Below the pieces are notes generated by a model. That model was not told where the DNA came from. It did not search any database and was given only the letters and a program-made list of their open reading frames with translations. A stretch of DNA of 64,000 nucleotides from Brevundimonas sp. Lineage in GTDB: Bacteria > Pseudomonadota > Alphaproteobacteria > Caulobacterales > Caulobacteraceae. This document shows positions 27,030 to 38,042 of the stretch, piece by piece (within the stretch, counting starts at the first letter, position 1; each line of letters starts with the position of its first letter). Location: the NCBI RefSeq assembly GCF_030704825.1, contig NZ_JAUYNX010000036.1, forward strand, positions 1-64,000. Reading direction: 5' to 3'. The translations under genes were made by a program, and so were the position numbers.

Positions 27030-27208
27030 GGCCGGGTCGAGACGGTCGTTTCGTCGAACCGGACGCCCGGGCCCAGAACCATCACGCCCGCCATCAGCAC
27101 CGCCGCCATCGCGGCGAGCGCGGCCGCGCCCAGGGCCGCATAGGGACTGGCGCGATGCAGGGGCGGGGCCAGCAGGCCGCGCGCCCTGGTGATGTCTGTG
27201 TGCGCCAT
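27026..27208 (-). CDS. small single-pass membrane protein, unknown
   Basis: A 60-residue protein with a charged, soluble N-terminus (MAHTDITRARGLLAPPLHR) and one hydrophobic helix (about 25-47) rich in alanine. The start is the ATG with GGGAGG ideally spaced upstream. It lies antisense between trpE and trpG; its stop overlaps that of trpE in a CTAG. No family is recognised. Confidence 0.6.
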   Translation of the reverse strand: MAHTDITRARGLLAPPLHRASPYAALGAAALAAMAAVLMAGVMVLGPGVRFDETTVSTRP

Positions 27209-27313
27209 GGAAGCCTCCCGCTGGACCACGGCAGTTCAGGCGGGTTCGGTTAACGAAGCCTTACGGACGTTGGGCGCTTGGCGAGGCCCTGCGCACCCCC
27301 TAGAAGCCGAACC

Positions 27314-27904
27314 ATGATCCTGGTCGTCGACAACTACGACAGCTTCACCTGGAACCTCGTCCACTACCTCGCGGAGCTGGGCGCGGAGACGCGTGTCGTG
27401 CGCAACGACGACCTGACCGCCGCCGAGGCCTGGGCCCTGAAGCCGGAAGCGGTGCTGCTGTCGCCGGGCCCGTGCACGCCGAACGAGGCCGGAATCTGCC
27501 TGGCCATCCTCGACACCGCGCCGCTGGACATGCCCGTCTTCGGCGTCTGCCTCGGCCATCAGGCCATGGGCCAGGCCTTCGGCGGCGAGGTGATCCGGGC
27601 CAAGGCCCTGATGCACGGCAAGACCTCGCCGATCGAGCATGGGGGCCAGAGCGTGTTCAGGGGCCTGCCCTCGCCGTTCACGGCCACCCGCTATCACAGC
27701 CTCGCCGTCCGCCGGGAAACCCTGCCCGACGTGCTGGAGGTGACCGCCTGGACCGCTGACGGCGAGATCATGGGGCTGGCGCACCGGACCCGTCCGATCC
27801 ACGGGGTCCAGTTCCACCCCGAGTCCATCGCCACCGAACACGGCCACGATCTGCTCGCCAACTTCCTCGACCTGGCCAACATCAAGCGCACGGCGATGGT
27901 CTGA
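27314..27904 (+). CDS. trpG: anthranilate synthase component II (glutamine amidotransferase)
   Basis: A 196-residue class I amidotransferase giving ammonia to TrpE. The catalytic triad is Cys79 (GVCLGHQ), His168 and Glu170 (QFHPES). The [19 protein letters not shown] start is the family N-terminus. The stop overlaps the trpD start by one base (TGATG). Para-aminobenzoate synthase shares this subunit in many bacteria, so a dual role is possible. Confidence 0.96.
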   Translation: MILVVDNYDSFTWNLVHYLAELGAETRVVRNDDLTAAEAWALKPEAVLLSPGPCTPNEAGICLAILDTAPLDMPVFGVCLGHQAMGQAFGGEVIRAKALMHGKTSPIEHGGQSVFRGLPSPFTATRYHSLAVRRETLPDVLEVTAWTADGEIMGLAHRTRPIHGVQFHPESIATEHGHDLLANFLDLANIKRTAMV

Positions 27905-28938
27905 TGGCCGAGGGATTCAAACCGCTCCTGGCCAAGCTGGTCGACGGCCGCGTGCTGACGACGGAGGAGGCGCACGCCTTCTTCGCCGCCTGCCTGCGCG
28001 GAGAGCCCACCCCGGCCCAGGTCGCCGCCGCCGTCACCGCCCTGCGCATCCGCGGCGAGACCGTGGAAGAGATCGCCGCCTTCGCCACGGCCATGCGCGA
28101 CGCGGCCCTGAAGCTGGATCACCCCTACGACGTCATCGACACCTGCGGCACCGGGGGCGATGGCCAGCACACCTTCAATATCTCGACCGCCGCGGCCCTT
28201 GTTCTGGCGGGCGCGGGCCTGAAGGTCGCCAAGCATGGGAACCGGGCCCTGAGTTCGAAGTCAGGCTCGTCGGACGTGCTGGCGGCGCTGGGCGTCAATC
28301 TCGCCGCCACCCCGGCCCAGCAGCGCCGCTCGCTGGACGAAGCCGGCATCGCCTTCCTGTTCGCCCCCGCCTACCACGGGGCCATGCGCCACGTCGGGCC
28401 CGTTCGCGCCGAGATCGGTTTCCGCACCGTTTTCAATCTTCTGGGGCCCCTTTCGAATCCGGCGTCCGCGAAGCGTCAGCTCATGGGCGTCTATGATCCC
28501 CGCCTGCTGGAGCCGCTGGCCAGGGTCCTGGGTCGGCTCGGAGCAGAGCGCGCCTGGGTCGTGCACGGACAGGGTCTGGACGAACTGACCACCACGGGCC
28601 CGACCGGCGTGGCTGAATGGCGGGACGGCGCCGTGCGGCGCTTCACCGTCACGCCGCAGGACGCCGGCCTGCCGGTCGCGGATATCGCCGACCTGCGCGG
28701 TGGCGACGCGGAAGAGAACGCCGCCGCCCTGCGCGCCCTGCTGGACGGCGCCCCCGGCGCCTACCGCGATATCGTTCTGCTCAACGCCGCCGCCGCCCTG
28801 GTCGTCGCCGACCGGGCCGCCGATCTGGCCGAGGGCGCGGCCCAGGCCGCCAGGGTCATCGACGATGGCCGCGCGGCCAAGGCCCTCGCCGATCTGGTCG
28901 AGTCGACCCAAGCCGTGATCGAGGAAGAGCCGGCGTGA
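27904..28938 (+). CDS. trpD: anthranilate phosphoribosyltransferase
   Basis: A 344-residue type III phosphoribosyltransferase joining anthranilate to PRPP. The PRPP loop [15 protein letters not shown] lies near residue 80, and [21 protein letters not shown] and GPLSNPA follow. Start and stop overlap trpG (one base) and trpC (GTGA), so translation of the three genes is coupled. Confidence 0.97.
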   Translation: MAEGFKPLLAKLVDGRVLTTEEAHAFFAACLRGEPTPAQVAAAVTALRIRGETVEEIAAFATAMRDAALKLDHPYDVIDTCGTGGDGQHTFNISTAAALVLAGAGLKVAKHGNRALSSKSGSSDVLAALGVNLAATPAQQRRSLDEAGIAFLFAPAYHGAMRHVGPVRAEIGFRTVFNLLGPLSNPASAKRQLMGVYDPRLLEPLARVLGRLGAERAWVVHGQGLDELTTTGPTGVAEWRDGAVRRFTVTPQDAGLPVADIADLRGGDAEENAAALRALLDGAPGAYRDIVLLNAAAALVVADRAADLAEGAAQAARVIDDGRAAKALADLVESTQAVIEEEPA

Positions 28939-29726
28939 CCGACGTCCTGGCCGAAATCGCCGCCTACAAGCGCGAGGACGTGGCCAGCCGCAAGGCCGCG
29001 AGCTCGCAGGACGCCGTCGAGGCGCTCGCGCGTCAGGCCGCCGCGCCCCGAGGCTTCCGCGCCGCCCTGGAACGCCACGTCGAGGCGAGCGGCCGTCCCG
29101 CCCTGATCGCCGAGATCAAGAAGGCCAGCCCATCCAAGGGGCTGATCCGCGCCGATTTCGACCCGCCGTCCCTCGCCCGCGCCTATGAGCGCGGCGGGGC
29201 CCAGTGCCTGTCCGTCCTGACCGACGGCCCCAGCTTCCAGGGCGACGACGCCTTCCTGACCGCCGCGCGCGACGCTGTCGGCCTGCCCTGCCTGCGCAAG
29301 GACTTCCTCGTCGATCCCTGGCAGGTCGCCGAGAGTCGGGCCCTGGGCGCCGACTGCGTCCTGATCATCCTCGCCATGGTCGACGACGCCCTCGCCGCCG
29401 ACCTGCTGGCCGAGGCGGAGCGGTTCGGCATGGACGCCCTGATCGAGACTCACGACGAAGGCGAGATGGTCCGCGCCTGCAAGCTGGGCGGCGATCTGGT
29501 CGGGATCAACAACCGCTCGCTGCGGACCTTCGAGGTCGATCTCGCCGTCACCGAACGGCTGGCCATGCTGAGCCCGGTCCGCGCCCTGCTCGTGGCCGAG
29601 AGCGGCATCTTCACGCCGGACGACGTGCAGCGGGTGTCGGACGCCCATGCGCAGGCTGTGCTGGTCGGCGAGAGCCTGATGCGGCAGGCGGATGTCGAGG
29701 CGGCGACGCGGGCGCTCCTCCGGTAA
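28935..29726 (+). CDS. trpC: indole-3-glycerol-phosphate synthase
   Basis: A 263-residue TIM-barrel enzyme. Family landmarks are [14 protein letters not shown] (about 49-62), [31 protein letters not shown] and [12 protein letters not shown]. The start is a GTG overlapping the trpD stop. It is monofunctional, without a fused TrpF. In Caulobacter, molybdenum-cofactor genes follow trpC; here lexA follows directly. Confidence 0.96.
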   Translation: MTDVLAEIAAYKREDVASRKAASSQDAVEALARQAAAPRGFRAALERHVEASGRPALIAEIKKASPSKGLIRADFDPPSLARAYERGGAQCLSVLTDGPSFQGDDAFLTAARDAVGLPCLRKDFLVDPWQVAESRALGADCVLIILAMVDDALAADLLAEAERFGMDALIETHDEGEMVRACKLGGDLVGINNRSLRTFEVDLAVTERLAMLSPVRALLVAESGIFTPDDVQRVSDAHAQAVLVGESLMRQADVEAATRALLR

Positions 29727-29758
29727 CCGGACCTTAACCGGAACAGCACAGGAACACC

Positions 29759-29788
29759 TTGTGGACGTTTGCGGTTTGTTCCGCTAGC
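29759..29788 (+). promoter_or_regulatory. candidate lexA promoter
   Basis: TTGTGG (29759-29764) is 18 bases before GCTAGC (29783-29788), which resembles the Caulobacter-type -10. The -10 lies inside the SOS box, so LexA binding would block polymerase. Confidence 0.4.
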
Positions 29789-29792
29789 GTTC
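29778..29792 (+). promoter_or_regulatory. SOS box (LexA operator) of lexA
   Basis: GTTC-CGCTAGC-GTTC is an exact match to the alphaproteobacterial LexA operator GTTC-N7-GTTC. It lies 30 bases before the lexA start codon, as expected for autoregulation. Confidence 0.88.
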
Positions 29793-29821
29793 CCGCAACG
29801 GGATTCGCCTCGAGGACCTCC

Positions 29822-30514
29822 ATGCTCACGCGCAAACAGCACGAACTCCTGATGTTCATTCATGAGCGCATCAAGGAGACGGGCGTCTCGCCTTCCTTCG
29901 ACGAGATGAAGGAGGCGCTGGATCTGGCGTCCAAGTCGGGCATCCACCGACTGATCACGGCGCTGGAAGAGCGCGGCTTCATCCGCCGCCTGGCGCATCG
30001 GGCGCGGGCGCTGGAAGTCATCAAACTGCCGGAACAGGCCACGACGGCCCAGACGCGCGGCCGTCAGCCGTTCCGCCCCGACGTCATCCAGGGGGGCGGC
30101 CGGCCGATGACGACCGAGCCCGCCAACGACATCCGCGAACTGTCGCTGATGGGCAAGATCGCCGCCGGCACTCCGATCGCCGCGATCGAACATGAGACCG
30201 CCCGCTATCCGGTGCCAGAGGCCATGCTGGGCGCGGGCGAGCACTACATGCTCGAGATCGAGGGGGATTCGATGATCGAGGCCGGCATCCTGAACGGCGA
30301 TCTGGTGGTCATCAAATCGACCGACACCGCCACCTCGGGCGACATCGTCGTGGCCCTGGTCGAGGGCGAGGAAGCCACTCTGAAGCGCCTGCGCAAGAAG
30401 GGCGGCTCCATCGCGCTCGAGCCCGCCAACCGCAACTACGAGACCCGCATCTTCGGTCCCGACCAGGTCGAGGTCCAGGGCAAGCTGGTCGGCCTCATCC
30501 GTCGCTATCACTGA
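29822..30514 (+). CDS. lexA: LexA repressor
   Basis: A 230-residue SOS repressor/protease. The N-terminal winged helix ([20 protein letters not shown] onward) is followed by a linker, then the self-cleavage site Ala115-Gly116 (KIAAGTP) and the Ser150 (GDSM) / Lys188 (ATLKRL) dyad. The length and linker are typical of alphaproteobacteria. The start is the ATG after the SOS box. The 3' end overlaps the convergent comEC by 20 bases. Confidence 0.97.
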   Translation: MLTRKQHELLMFIHERIKETGVSPSFDEMKEALDLASKSGIHRLITALEERGFIRRLAHRARALEVIKLPEQATTAQTRGRQPFRPDVIQGGGRPMTTEPANDIRELSLMGKIAAGTPIAAIEHETARYPVPEAMLGAGEHYMLEIEGDSMIEAGILNGDLVVIKSTDTATSGDIVVALVEGEEATLKRLRKKGGSIALEPANRNYETRIFGPDQVEVQGKLVGLIRRYH

Positions 30515-32663
30515 CGTCGGGATCGCCAAGCCGGCTCCACGGCCGGTCGCCGCGCACATCCGCCGACCATACGCCCCGCCAGCGGTTCGCAGTCGCCGGT
30601 CCGTCGCGCCACAACTCGATCGCCCCGCCGCGGGCATAGTCCGTCCCGTCCAGCACCAGCCGCCCGTCGCATGACGGCGGCAGGGCGACGACCGCAGCCC
30701 GCAGGCTGACTACCGGCGCCGACCGGCACAGGGCGTCGATCTGCGCCGCCGACGGCGCCCGCCGGCCCCACCACATCGCCAGCGGACCGCGATCCGCCTC
30801 GCCGGGCGCGCAGGAGAAGCGGGTGCAGGTCCAGCCCTCCGCCGCCCGGTCGACCGGAGCCAGGCCCCGGCGCCGCGACCAGACGTCGACCGCGAACTGG
30901 CGCACGCCGGGCCGCATGACCACGGCCTCTCCCGCCACGACGAAGGCCGCATTGGTCCCGCCGTCGCCGATCCACAGGTCCGGGGGCGGATCGCGCGGCC
31001 ACAGCATGACCGCCGCCGCGAACGGCAGGCCCAGCCAGCGTAAAGGTCCGCGCCACAGGCAGCAGAACAGAACGCCGAGGAAGGCGACGGGCAGGACGAA
31101 ATCGGGCGCGCTGGCCACGGTCCGCACCGCCCCTGGCAGCCCCGCCGTCCATTCGCCGACGGCCAGCATGAAGCCGATCCCCTGCCCGGCCAGCCACAGG
31201 AAGGGCGCGCCCAGCCCCAGCGGCTCCAGCAGGGCGCCCAACGCCAGCATCGGCATGATGACGAAATCGGACAGGGGCGCCGTGGCCAGATTGGCGCCCA
31301 GGCCGTACATGGCCGTCCGGTTGAAATGCTGCATGGCGAACGGGCCCGTCGCCGCCCCGGCCACTAGGCTGGCCATCACCGCCATGCCCAGCCAGGCGCC
31401 GATGCGTTGCACGACCAGGATCGGCCACGGCGCCGAAATCTCGCGCGGCCGCGCCGGCCACGCCTCGACCAGGGCCACCAGAGCCGCCGTCGCCGCGAAC
31501 GACATCTGGAAGCCGGGCGTGACGATGGCCTCGGGCTGCAGCACCAGCACCACGAAGGCCGCGACCGCCAGGGCGTGCATGGTTATGGCCTGGCGGTCCA
31601 GCAGTATGGCCAGAAAGGCGATCGAGGCCGTGACCGCCGCCCGCTCGGCCGGCGCCGGCGAGCCGGACACGACCAGATAAGTCCCGACCGCCAGCAGCCC
31701 GACCGTCGCCGCAACCTTCTTGCCCGGGACACGAAGCGCCAACCATGGCCAGGCCGCGACCAGAAGGCGCACCAGGAAGAAGGCGAAGCCGCCGACCACC
31801 GCCATGTGCAGACCCGAGATCGACAGAATGTGCGCCAGGCCGGAATCCCGCATGACGTCGACATCGTCCGGATCCAGCCAGGCCTCGTGGCCCGTCGCCA
31901 TGGCGGCGGCGATCCCGCCGGTCCGCGGACCCAGCCGCGCCACGATCCGCTTCGCCAGGTCGTAGCGCAGGCCGTTGACCGCCATGGCCGCCCTGATCCG
32001 CCAGGGCGGCGGCGCCAGCCAGGCCGGCCGCGTCTCGCCGAGCGAGAAGACGACTCCGCCGAGGCTCTGGAAGAAGGCGTTGCGGCCGAAGTCGTAGGCC
32101 CCGGGACTGGCCGGCGCCGGCGGCGGGTTGAGGATGGCGAACAGCCGCACCGCCTGTCCCGGTTCCGGCGCCGCGCCCCGGACCGTGGCCCGCAACCGGA
32201 TCGGGGTCGCCTCCGGCGCCAGGCCGCGGACCCTGACCGGCGCGATCATCACGCGCGGGCCGGCGGATCCCGGGCTGTCGACGTCGACGACCCAGCCTTC
32301 GACCACGGTGGGCGCGGCCATGGCGGGCGCGATGGGAGCCGTCACCGCGTCGGTCCGCAATTTCGCCGCGGCGATGCCGAGCGCGAAACAGGCCGACAGC
32401 ATCAGGGGCAGGGTCCAGATTCTCGCCGGCGCCATGCGGCGCACGCCGAGCCAGACCCCGACGACGACGAACGCTCCGACCGTCAGCGGCCAGGCCGGCG
32501 GCTCCGTCCCGAGCGCGAAATAGACGGCGCATCCGGCGCCGAAGGCCACGGGCGCCCACAGCCGCCAGCGCAGCGCCTGGGCGGCGACCTGTGCGGCAAG
32601 GAAGCCGCCGATGCGCGCACGGACGCTGGGATTCGGCGGCGCCGGCGCTATAACGCCCGCCAT
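30495..32663 (-). CDS. comEC: ComEC/Rec2-family membrane protein
   Basis: About 722 residues: N-terminal membrane helices with an OB-like soluble insert (DUF4131 type), then the competence domain with [20 protein letters not shown] and many transmembrane helices. After the last helix the C-terminus (from about 570) has only a remnant of the usual beta-lactamase domain, with no HxHxDH motif. ComEC forms the inner-membrane channel for single-stranded DNA uptake. The ATG at 32663 overlaps the divergent gltX ATG by two bases; a GTG at 32624 is an alternative start. Confidence 0.88.
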   Translation of the reverse strand: MAGVIAPAPPNPSVRARIGGFLAAQVAAQALRWRLWAPVAFGAGCAVYFALGTEPPAWPLTVGAFVVVGVWLGVRRMAPARIWTLPLMLSACFALGIAAAKLRTDAVTAPIAPAMAAPTVVEGWVVDVDSPGSAGPRVMIAPVRVRGLAPEATPIRLRATVRGAAPEPGQAVRLFAILNPPPAPASPGAYDFGRNAFFQSLGGVVFSLGETRPAWLAPPPWRIRAAMAVNGLRYDLAKRIVARLGPRTGGIAAAMATGHEAWLDPDDVDVMRDSGLAHILSISGLHMAVVGGFAFFLVRLLVAAWPWLALRVPGKKVAATVGLLAVGTYLVVSGSPAPAERAAVTASIAFLAILLDRQAITMHALAVAAFVVLVLQPEAIVTPGFQMSFAATAALVALVEAWPARPREISAPWPILVVQRIGAWLGMAVMASLVAGAATGPFAMQHFNRTAMYGLGANLATAPLSDFVIMPMLALGALLEPLGLGAPFLWLAGQGIGFMLAVGEWTAGLPGAVRTVASAPDFVLPVAFLGVLFCCLWRGPLRWLGLPFAAAVMLWPRDPPPDLWIGDGGTNAAFVVAGEAVVMRPGVRQFAVDVWSRRRGLAPVDRAAEGWTCTRFSCAPGEADRGPLAMWWGRRAPSAAQIDALCRSAPVVSLRAAVVALPPSCDGRLVLDGTDYARGGAIELWRDGPATANRWRGVWSADVRGDRPWSRLGDPDVSDSDG

Positions 32664-34086
32664 GGCCTCCCCATCCGACCCCACGCTCGCTATTGTCACG
32701 CGCTTCGCCCCCTCCCCGACGGGTTCCCTGCACATAGGAGGCGCCCGGACAGCGCTTTTCAACTATTTGTATGCCAAGGGACGCAACGGGAAGTTCCTGG
32801 TGCGGGTTGAGGACACCGACCGCGAACGCTCCACGGACGAAGCGGTCAAGGCCATTTTCGACGGCCTCAGCTGGCTGGAGCTGTTCGCGGACGAGGAGCC
32901 GGTGTTCCAGTACAGCCGGGCGGATCGCCACCGCGAGGTGGTCAACGAGCTGCTGGAGCGCGGCGGAGCCTATCGCGATTTCACCTCGGCGGAGGAGACG
33001 GGCCGTCTGCGCGACCTCGCCAAGGCCGAGCGGCGCACGTTCGAATCCCCGTGGCGCGACCGCGAGCCCTCCGTGGACGATCTGACCCAGCCCCACGTCG
33101 TCCGCTTCCGCCGCCCCCGGCCCGGTCAGGTGACGGTCGAGGACCAGGTCCAGGGCGCGGTCAGCTGGTCGAACGATGATCTCGACGACTTGGTGCTGCT
33201 GCGTTCGGACGGAGCTCCGACCTACAATCTGGCCGTCGTGGTCGACGACCACGACATGGGCGTGACCCACGTCATCCGCGGCGACGACCATCTGAACAAC
33301 GCCGCCCGTCAGAGCCTGATCTACGATGCGCTCGGCTGGACGCGCCCGAGCTTCGCCCACATCCCCCTGATCCACGGCCCCGACGGCGCCAAGCTGTCCA
33401 AGCGGCACGGGGCCCAGGCGGTGCACGAATACGCCGCCATGGGCTATCTGCCCGAGGCGATGCGCAACTATCTGGCCCGGCTGGGCTGGGCCCACGGCGA
33501 CGACGAACTGTTCGGCGACGCCCAGGCGCTGGAATGGTTCGATCTGGCCGGTGTCGGCAAGGCCCCCGCCCGGCTGGACTTCGACAAGCTGGCCCACGTC
33601 AACGCCCACTGGATCCGGCTGGCGGACGACGACCGGCTGGCCAAGATGACGCTCGACGTCCATCTGGGGCGCGGTCACCCGCTGGGCCCGGACGACGAGG
33701 CCCGGCTGCTGAAGGCCATGCCGTTCGTGAAGGACAGGGCGAAGACGACCCTGGAGCTGGCGGATCAGACCGCCTTCGTGCTGAAGACCCGGCCCTTGGC
33801 GATCTACGAGAAGGCGTTGCCGATGCTGACCGGCGAATCGGGCGAGCGGATCGGCCGCCTGCGCGACCGCCTGAAACTGTTCGCGAGCTGGGACGTCTTC
33901 GCGCTGGAGGCCGAGCTTAGGATCTTCGCCGAGGAAGAGGCCGTCGGCTTCGGCAAGATCGGCCCCGCGGTGCGTGCAGCCTTGACCGGGGACGGGGTCT
34001 CGCCCGACATCGCCAAAACCCTGGCCGCCCTGGGACGCGAAGAAAGCCTCGGGCGCTTGGATGACGCGCTGCAACAGACTATCTGA
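32662..34086 (+). CDS. gltX: glutamyl-tRNA synthetase
   Basis: A 474-residue class I synthetase that charges tRNA-Glu (and possibly tRNA-Gln, as usual in bacteria lacking GlnRS). The HIGH region is APSPTGSLHIGGARTA and the KMSKS motif is KLSKRHGAQ. The ATG is the only start before the conserved VTRFAPSPTG. It abuts the divergent comEC start with no intergenic DNA. Confidence 0.96.
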   Translation: MASPSDPTLAIVTRFAPSPTGSLHIGGARTALFNYLYAKGRNGKFLVRVEDTDRERSTDEAVKAIFDGLSWLELFADEEPVFQYSRADRHREVVNELLERGGAYRDFTSAEETGRLRDLAKAERRTFESPWRDREPSVDDLTQPHVVRFRRPRPGQVTVEDQVQGAVSWSNDDLDDLVLLRSDGAPTYNLAVVVDDHDMGVTHVIRGDDHLNNAARQSLIYDALGWTRPSFAHIPLIHGPDGAKLSKRHGAQAVHEYAAMGYLPEAMRNYLARLGWAHGDDELFGDAQALEWFDLAGVGKAPARLDFDKLAHVNAHWIRLADDDRLAKMTLDVHLGRGHPLGPDDEARLLKAMPFVKDRAKTTLELADQTAFVLKTRPLAIYEKALPMLTGESGERIGRLRDRLKLFASWDVFALEAELRIFAEEEAVGFGKIGPAVRAALTGDGVSPDIAKTLAALGREESLGRLDDALQQTI

Positions 34087-34151
34087 CAATTCACCAGACC
34101 GTGGATTACGCCTCCCCGCGCCGATCCGCCGCCTAACCTCCAGGGGCTGCA

Positions 34152-35453
<1,302 letters not shown>

Positions 35454-35561
35454 GGCCTTCGGGAGGCGAGACCCGGGCGGCCCCGGCTCGTCAGGTTTCG
35501 AAGGTGGCCGCTTTCGCTGCCCGGAGCAAACTTCGAGGTCAACTCTGACCGAGAGACCTTG

Positions 35562-36008
35562 ATGATCTTTTCCGCACTCATGATGAGCGGTGCGCTCATC
35601 GCCCAGGACACGCCTGTCGCGCCGTTGGAGCCGTTGCGGCAGGTCTTTGTCTCACCCCAGGCGGTCGGGTACATCGGGGAGCCGCGGCCCTTGGGCGACG
35701 GTCGCATTCAAGCCTGGGGATGGGTTTTCCTGAAGGACACCCAAAGCGACGGGACCACGAACGGCCTCACGATGCTCAACGAGGTGGACTGCGGCGCAAA
35801 CGTCTCTCGCGTGGTCGTATACGGCAAATATTTTCACACCATGCACATGGGCGATGTGGCCGGAGAAACCACATCATCCGCGCGCCAAACCGGCACCCCG
35901 CCTGCCTCCATGCTCACCGGGGCCTGCAACTACGCCCGCCTCCAGAGTCCGCTTCTTCCGGGACCGGAAGCCGCACGGGACGCCGCGGACCAGCATTTCG
36001 GCCGCTAG
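35562..36008 (+). CDS. small secreted protein, unknown
   Basis: A 148-residue protein with a short N-terminal hydrophobic signal (about 1-15). A single domain then holds tryptophans (QAWGWVFLKD), a DCGANVSRVVVYGKY segment and two cysteines (Cys77, Cys122) that could pair. The layout faintly resembles surface-adhesin E type domains. The start is the ATG after GAGAGACCTTG; a TTG one codon earlier is possible. It ends about 30 bases before the convergent lpxB stop. It belongs to neither neighbouring operon. Confidence 0.6.
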   Translation: MIFSALMMSGALIAQDTPVAPLEPLRQVFVSPQAVGYIGEPRPLGDGRIQAWGWVFLKDTQSDGTTNGLTMLNEVDCGANVSRVVVYGKYFHTMHMGDVAGETTSSARQTGTPPASMLTGACNYARLQSPLLPGPEAARDAADQHFGR

Positions 36009-36039
36009 CCTCAGGCCGGTCCTGCGCGCGATTGCGATA

Positions 36040-37215
36040 TCACGACGCGCTGCCCGCCTTCGCCGCGATCACTCGCAGCACCGCCTCCGCCGCGACCTCC
36101 GACGGATCGCGGCCTTCCCGGCCCATCAGGTCCAGGGCCGCCGTCTGCCGATCCGCTTGCGTCCGTCGCGCGTCCGGGTCCGCCAGAAGTCGGCCGACCT
36201 CCGCCGCCACCCTCTCGGGCGTGGCGTCGTTCTGGATCAGTTCGCGCGCGATCTCCTCGTCGGCGGCGTGGTTGAACAGGGTGGCGTACTTGCCCGTGAA
36301 GAACGGCTTCATGATCGCATAGCTGAGCGGCTGGAAGCGGTAGGCGATGACCATCGGGGCGCCGGCCAGGGCCAGTTCGGTCGAGACCGTGCCGCTGGTG
36401 GCCAGGGCGACCGTGGCTGCGCGCATGGCGTCGTATTTCCGCGCCTCGGGTACGAGGTGGGCCCTGAACGGCCAGGCGGCGACGCGGGCCGCGACCTCAT
36501 GCGCCACCGTGCCGGCGGCGACCACGGCCACCTCCAGCGACGGGTCCGACTTCTTCAGACGGGCGACGGCGGCCTCGTAGACCGGCGTCATCAGGCGGAT
36601 TTCGGACGGCCGGCTGCCGGGCAGCACCAGCAGCAGGGGGGCGTCGGGCGCGATGCCGTGCGAGGCGCGGAACCGCGCCGGATCGGCCTCGCTCATGTCC
36701 ACGTGCAGGGCCTGCGAGCCCACCACGGTGGTCGGCAGGCCCTCGCGCTCGAACCAGGGCGCATCGAAGACGTAGAGGGCCAGCAGGTGATCGACGGACG
36801 CGGCGAGGGTCTTCGCCCGGCCCGGACGCGAAGCCCAGACCTGCGGCCCGACGTATTTGATCAATCTGGCGTTCGGCAGCGCCTTCCTGATCAGTTTGGC
36901 GACACGGATGGTGAAGCCCCAGCTGTCGATCAGGACGACCGCATCGGGCTTTTCCGCGACGGCGAGCGCCACCGTGTCGGCGACCCGACGTTTGACGATC
37001 CCGTAGGCCTTCAGCCCCTCGAGCCAGCCCAGGATCGACAGCTCCGCGATATCGAACGGGCTCTGGACGCCCTCCGCCGCCATGGCCGCTCCGCCGACGC
37101 CGACGAAGGCGATGTCCGGCCCCAGGCGCGCCTTGAGCGCCCGCGCCAGCCCGGCCCCGAGGGCGTCCCCCGAGGCCTCGGCGGCGACCAGCATGATCTT
37201 GAGCGGCCGGCTCAA
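36040..37215 (-). CDS. lpxB: lipid-A-disaccharide synthase
   Basis: A 391-residue glycosyltransferase joining UDP-2,3-diacylglucosamine and lipid X. The N-terminal IMLVAAEASGDALGAGLA and the C-terminal GAPMVIAYRFQPLSYAIMK are diagnostic. The start is a TTG (37215) overlapping the lpxI stop (TTGA); an ATG seven codons later is an alternative. It is the last gene of the lipid A string. Confidence 0.95.
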   Translation of the reverse strand: MSRPLKIMLVAAEASGDALGAGLARALKARLGPDIAFVGVGGAAMAAEGVQSPFDIAELSILGWLEGLKAYGIVKRRVADTVALAVAEKPDAVVLIDSWGFTIRVAKLIRKALPNARLIKYVGPQVWASRPGRAKTLAASVDHLLALYVFDAPWFEREGLPTTVVGSQALHVDMSEADPARFRASHGIAPDAPLLLVLPGSRPSEIRLMTPVYEAAVARLKKSDPSLEVAVVAAGTVAHEVAARVAAWPFRAHLVPEARKYDAMRAATVALATSGTVSTELALAGAPMVIAYRFQPLSYAIMKPFFTGKYATLFNHAADEEIARELIQNDATPERVAAEVGRLLADPDARRTQADRQTAALDLMGREGRDPSEVAAEAVLRVIAAKAGSAS

Positions 37216-38042
37216 CGCGTCTCGCCCCAGACGAACAGCCCCAGCCGGTCGGCGGCCGCGACGACGCCGTCGCGGTCGATGACGATCAGCTTGTCGGCGA
37301 CCCCGCCGACCCCCGCCAGGCCCGCGGCGGCCGCCATCTCGACCGTCCGAGCGCCCATGACCGGCATGTCGACCCTCAGATCCTGGATCGGCTTGGGCGC
37401 CTTGCCCAAGGCCCCCTTCCGCGCGGGACCGGATCCGCGCAGGTCGGCCGGGAGTCCGGCGACCCGGGCCAGCATGGCGTCGGTGCCCTCCTGGGCCTCG
37501 ACCGCCAGCACCAGCCCGTCGCAGACCACGGCGCCCTGACCAATATCGAGTTCTCCGGCCTTTTCCGCGACGTACAGCGCCTTTCTAAGATCAGCCAATT
37601 GGTCGGACGTCGGCTGGATCGCGCCGAGCGCGCCGGCCGGCAGGGTTTCTCCGCCAAGGATGTCGTCGGCGCCCTCGATGGCGTAGCCCTCGGCCTCAAA
37701 GATCGAGAGGATCTTGCGCAGCAGGGCGTCATCCCCCCTGGTCGCGGCGGAGATGATGCCCGGCAGCAAGGTCGCGCCCTTGAAATCGGGCTTCAGGGTC
37801 TTGAAATCCGGACGGTTGACGGTCCCTGCGAAACAGACCGCGTCGCAGCCGGCCTTCTTCAGGGCCGACAGCACCTTGCCGATCTCGGCCATGCCGGCCT
37901 CGATGCCCGGATAGCGGGCCAGATGGGGATCGGCGAACCCCGTCAGCCGCACCAGGAAGACCGGCCGGCCCTCGGTCTCGCACCGCGCCGCCACCGAAAC
38001 CGGCAGCGCCCCGCCGCCGGCGATCAGGCCGAGCTTGCTCAT
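37212..38042 (-). CDS. lpxI: UDP-2,3-diacylglucosamine pyrophosphatase LpxI
   Basis: A 276-residue LpxI-type (DUF1009) hydrolase, used by alphaproteobacteria in place of LpxH. It begins SKLGLIAGGGALPV and contains the catalytic region VVCDGLVLAVEAQEGTDAML and the end motif VDMPVMGARTVEMAAAAGLAG (split at VDMPVMG). It gives lipid X for LpxB. Four-base overlaps join it to lpxA upstream and lpxB downstream. Confidence 0.96.
   Translation of the reverse strand: MSKLGLIAGGGALPVSVAARCETEGRPVFLVRLTGFADPHLARYPGIEAGMAEIGKVLSALKKAGCDAVCFAGTVNRPDFKTLKPDFKGATLLPGIISAATRGDDALLRKILSIFEAEGYAIEGADDILGGETLPAGALGAIQPTSDQLADLRKALYVAEKAGELDIGQGAVVCDGLVLAVEAQEGTDAMLARVAGLPADLRGSGPARKGALGKAPKPIQDLRVDMPVMGARTVEMAAAAGLAGVGGVADKLIVIDRDGVVAAADRLGLFVWGETR

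Noticed and set aside
34083..34111. Possible promoter between gltX and gltA (CTGACA with TTACGC)
   Set aside because: The -10 match is too poor to claim.
35814..35825. Another GTATAC-centred sequence (GTCGTATACGGC)
   Set aside because: It lies inside the coding sequence of the small secreted protein, matches the palindrome in only about 9 of 12 positions and is not near a catabolic promoter.
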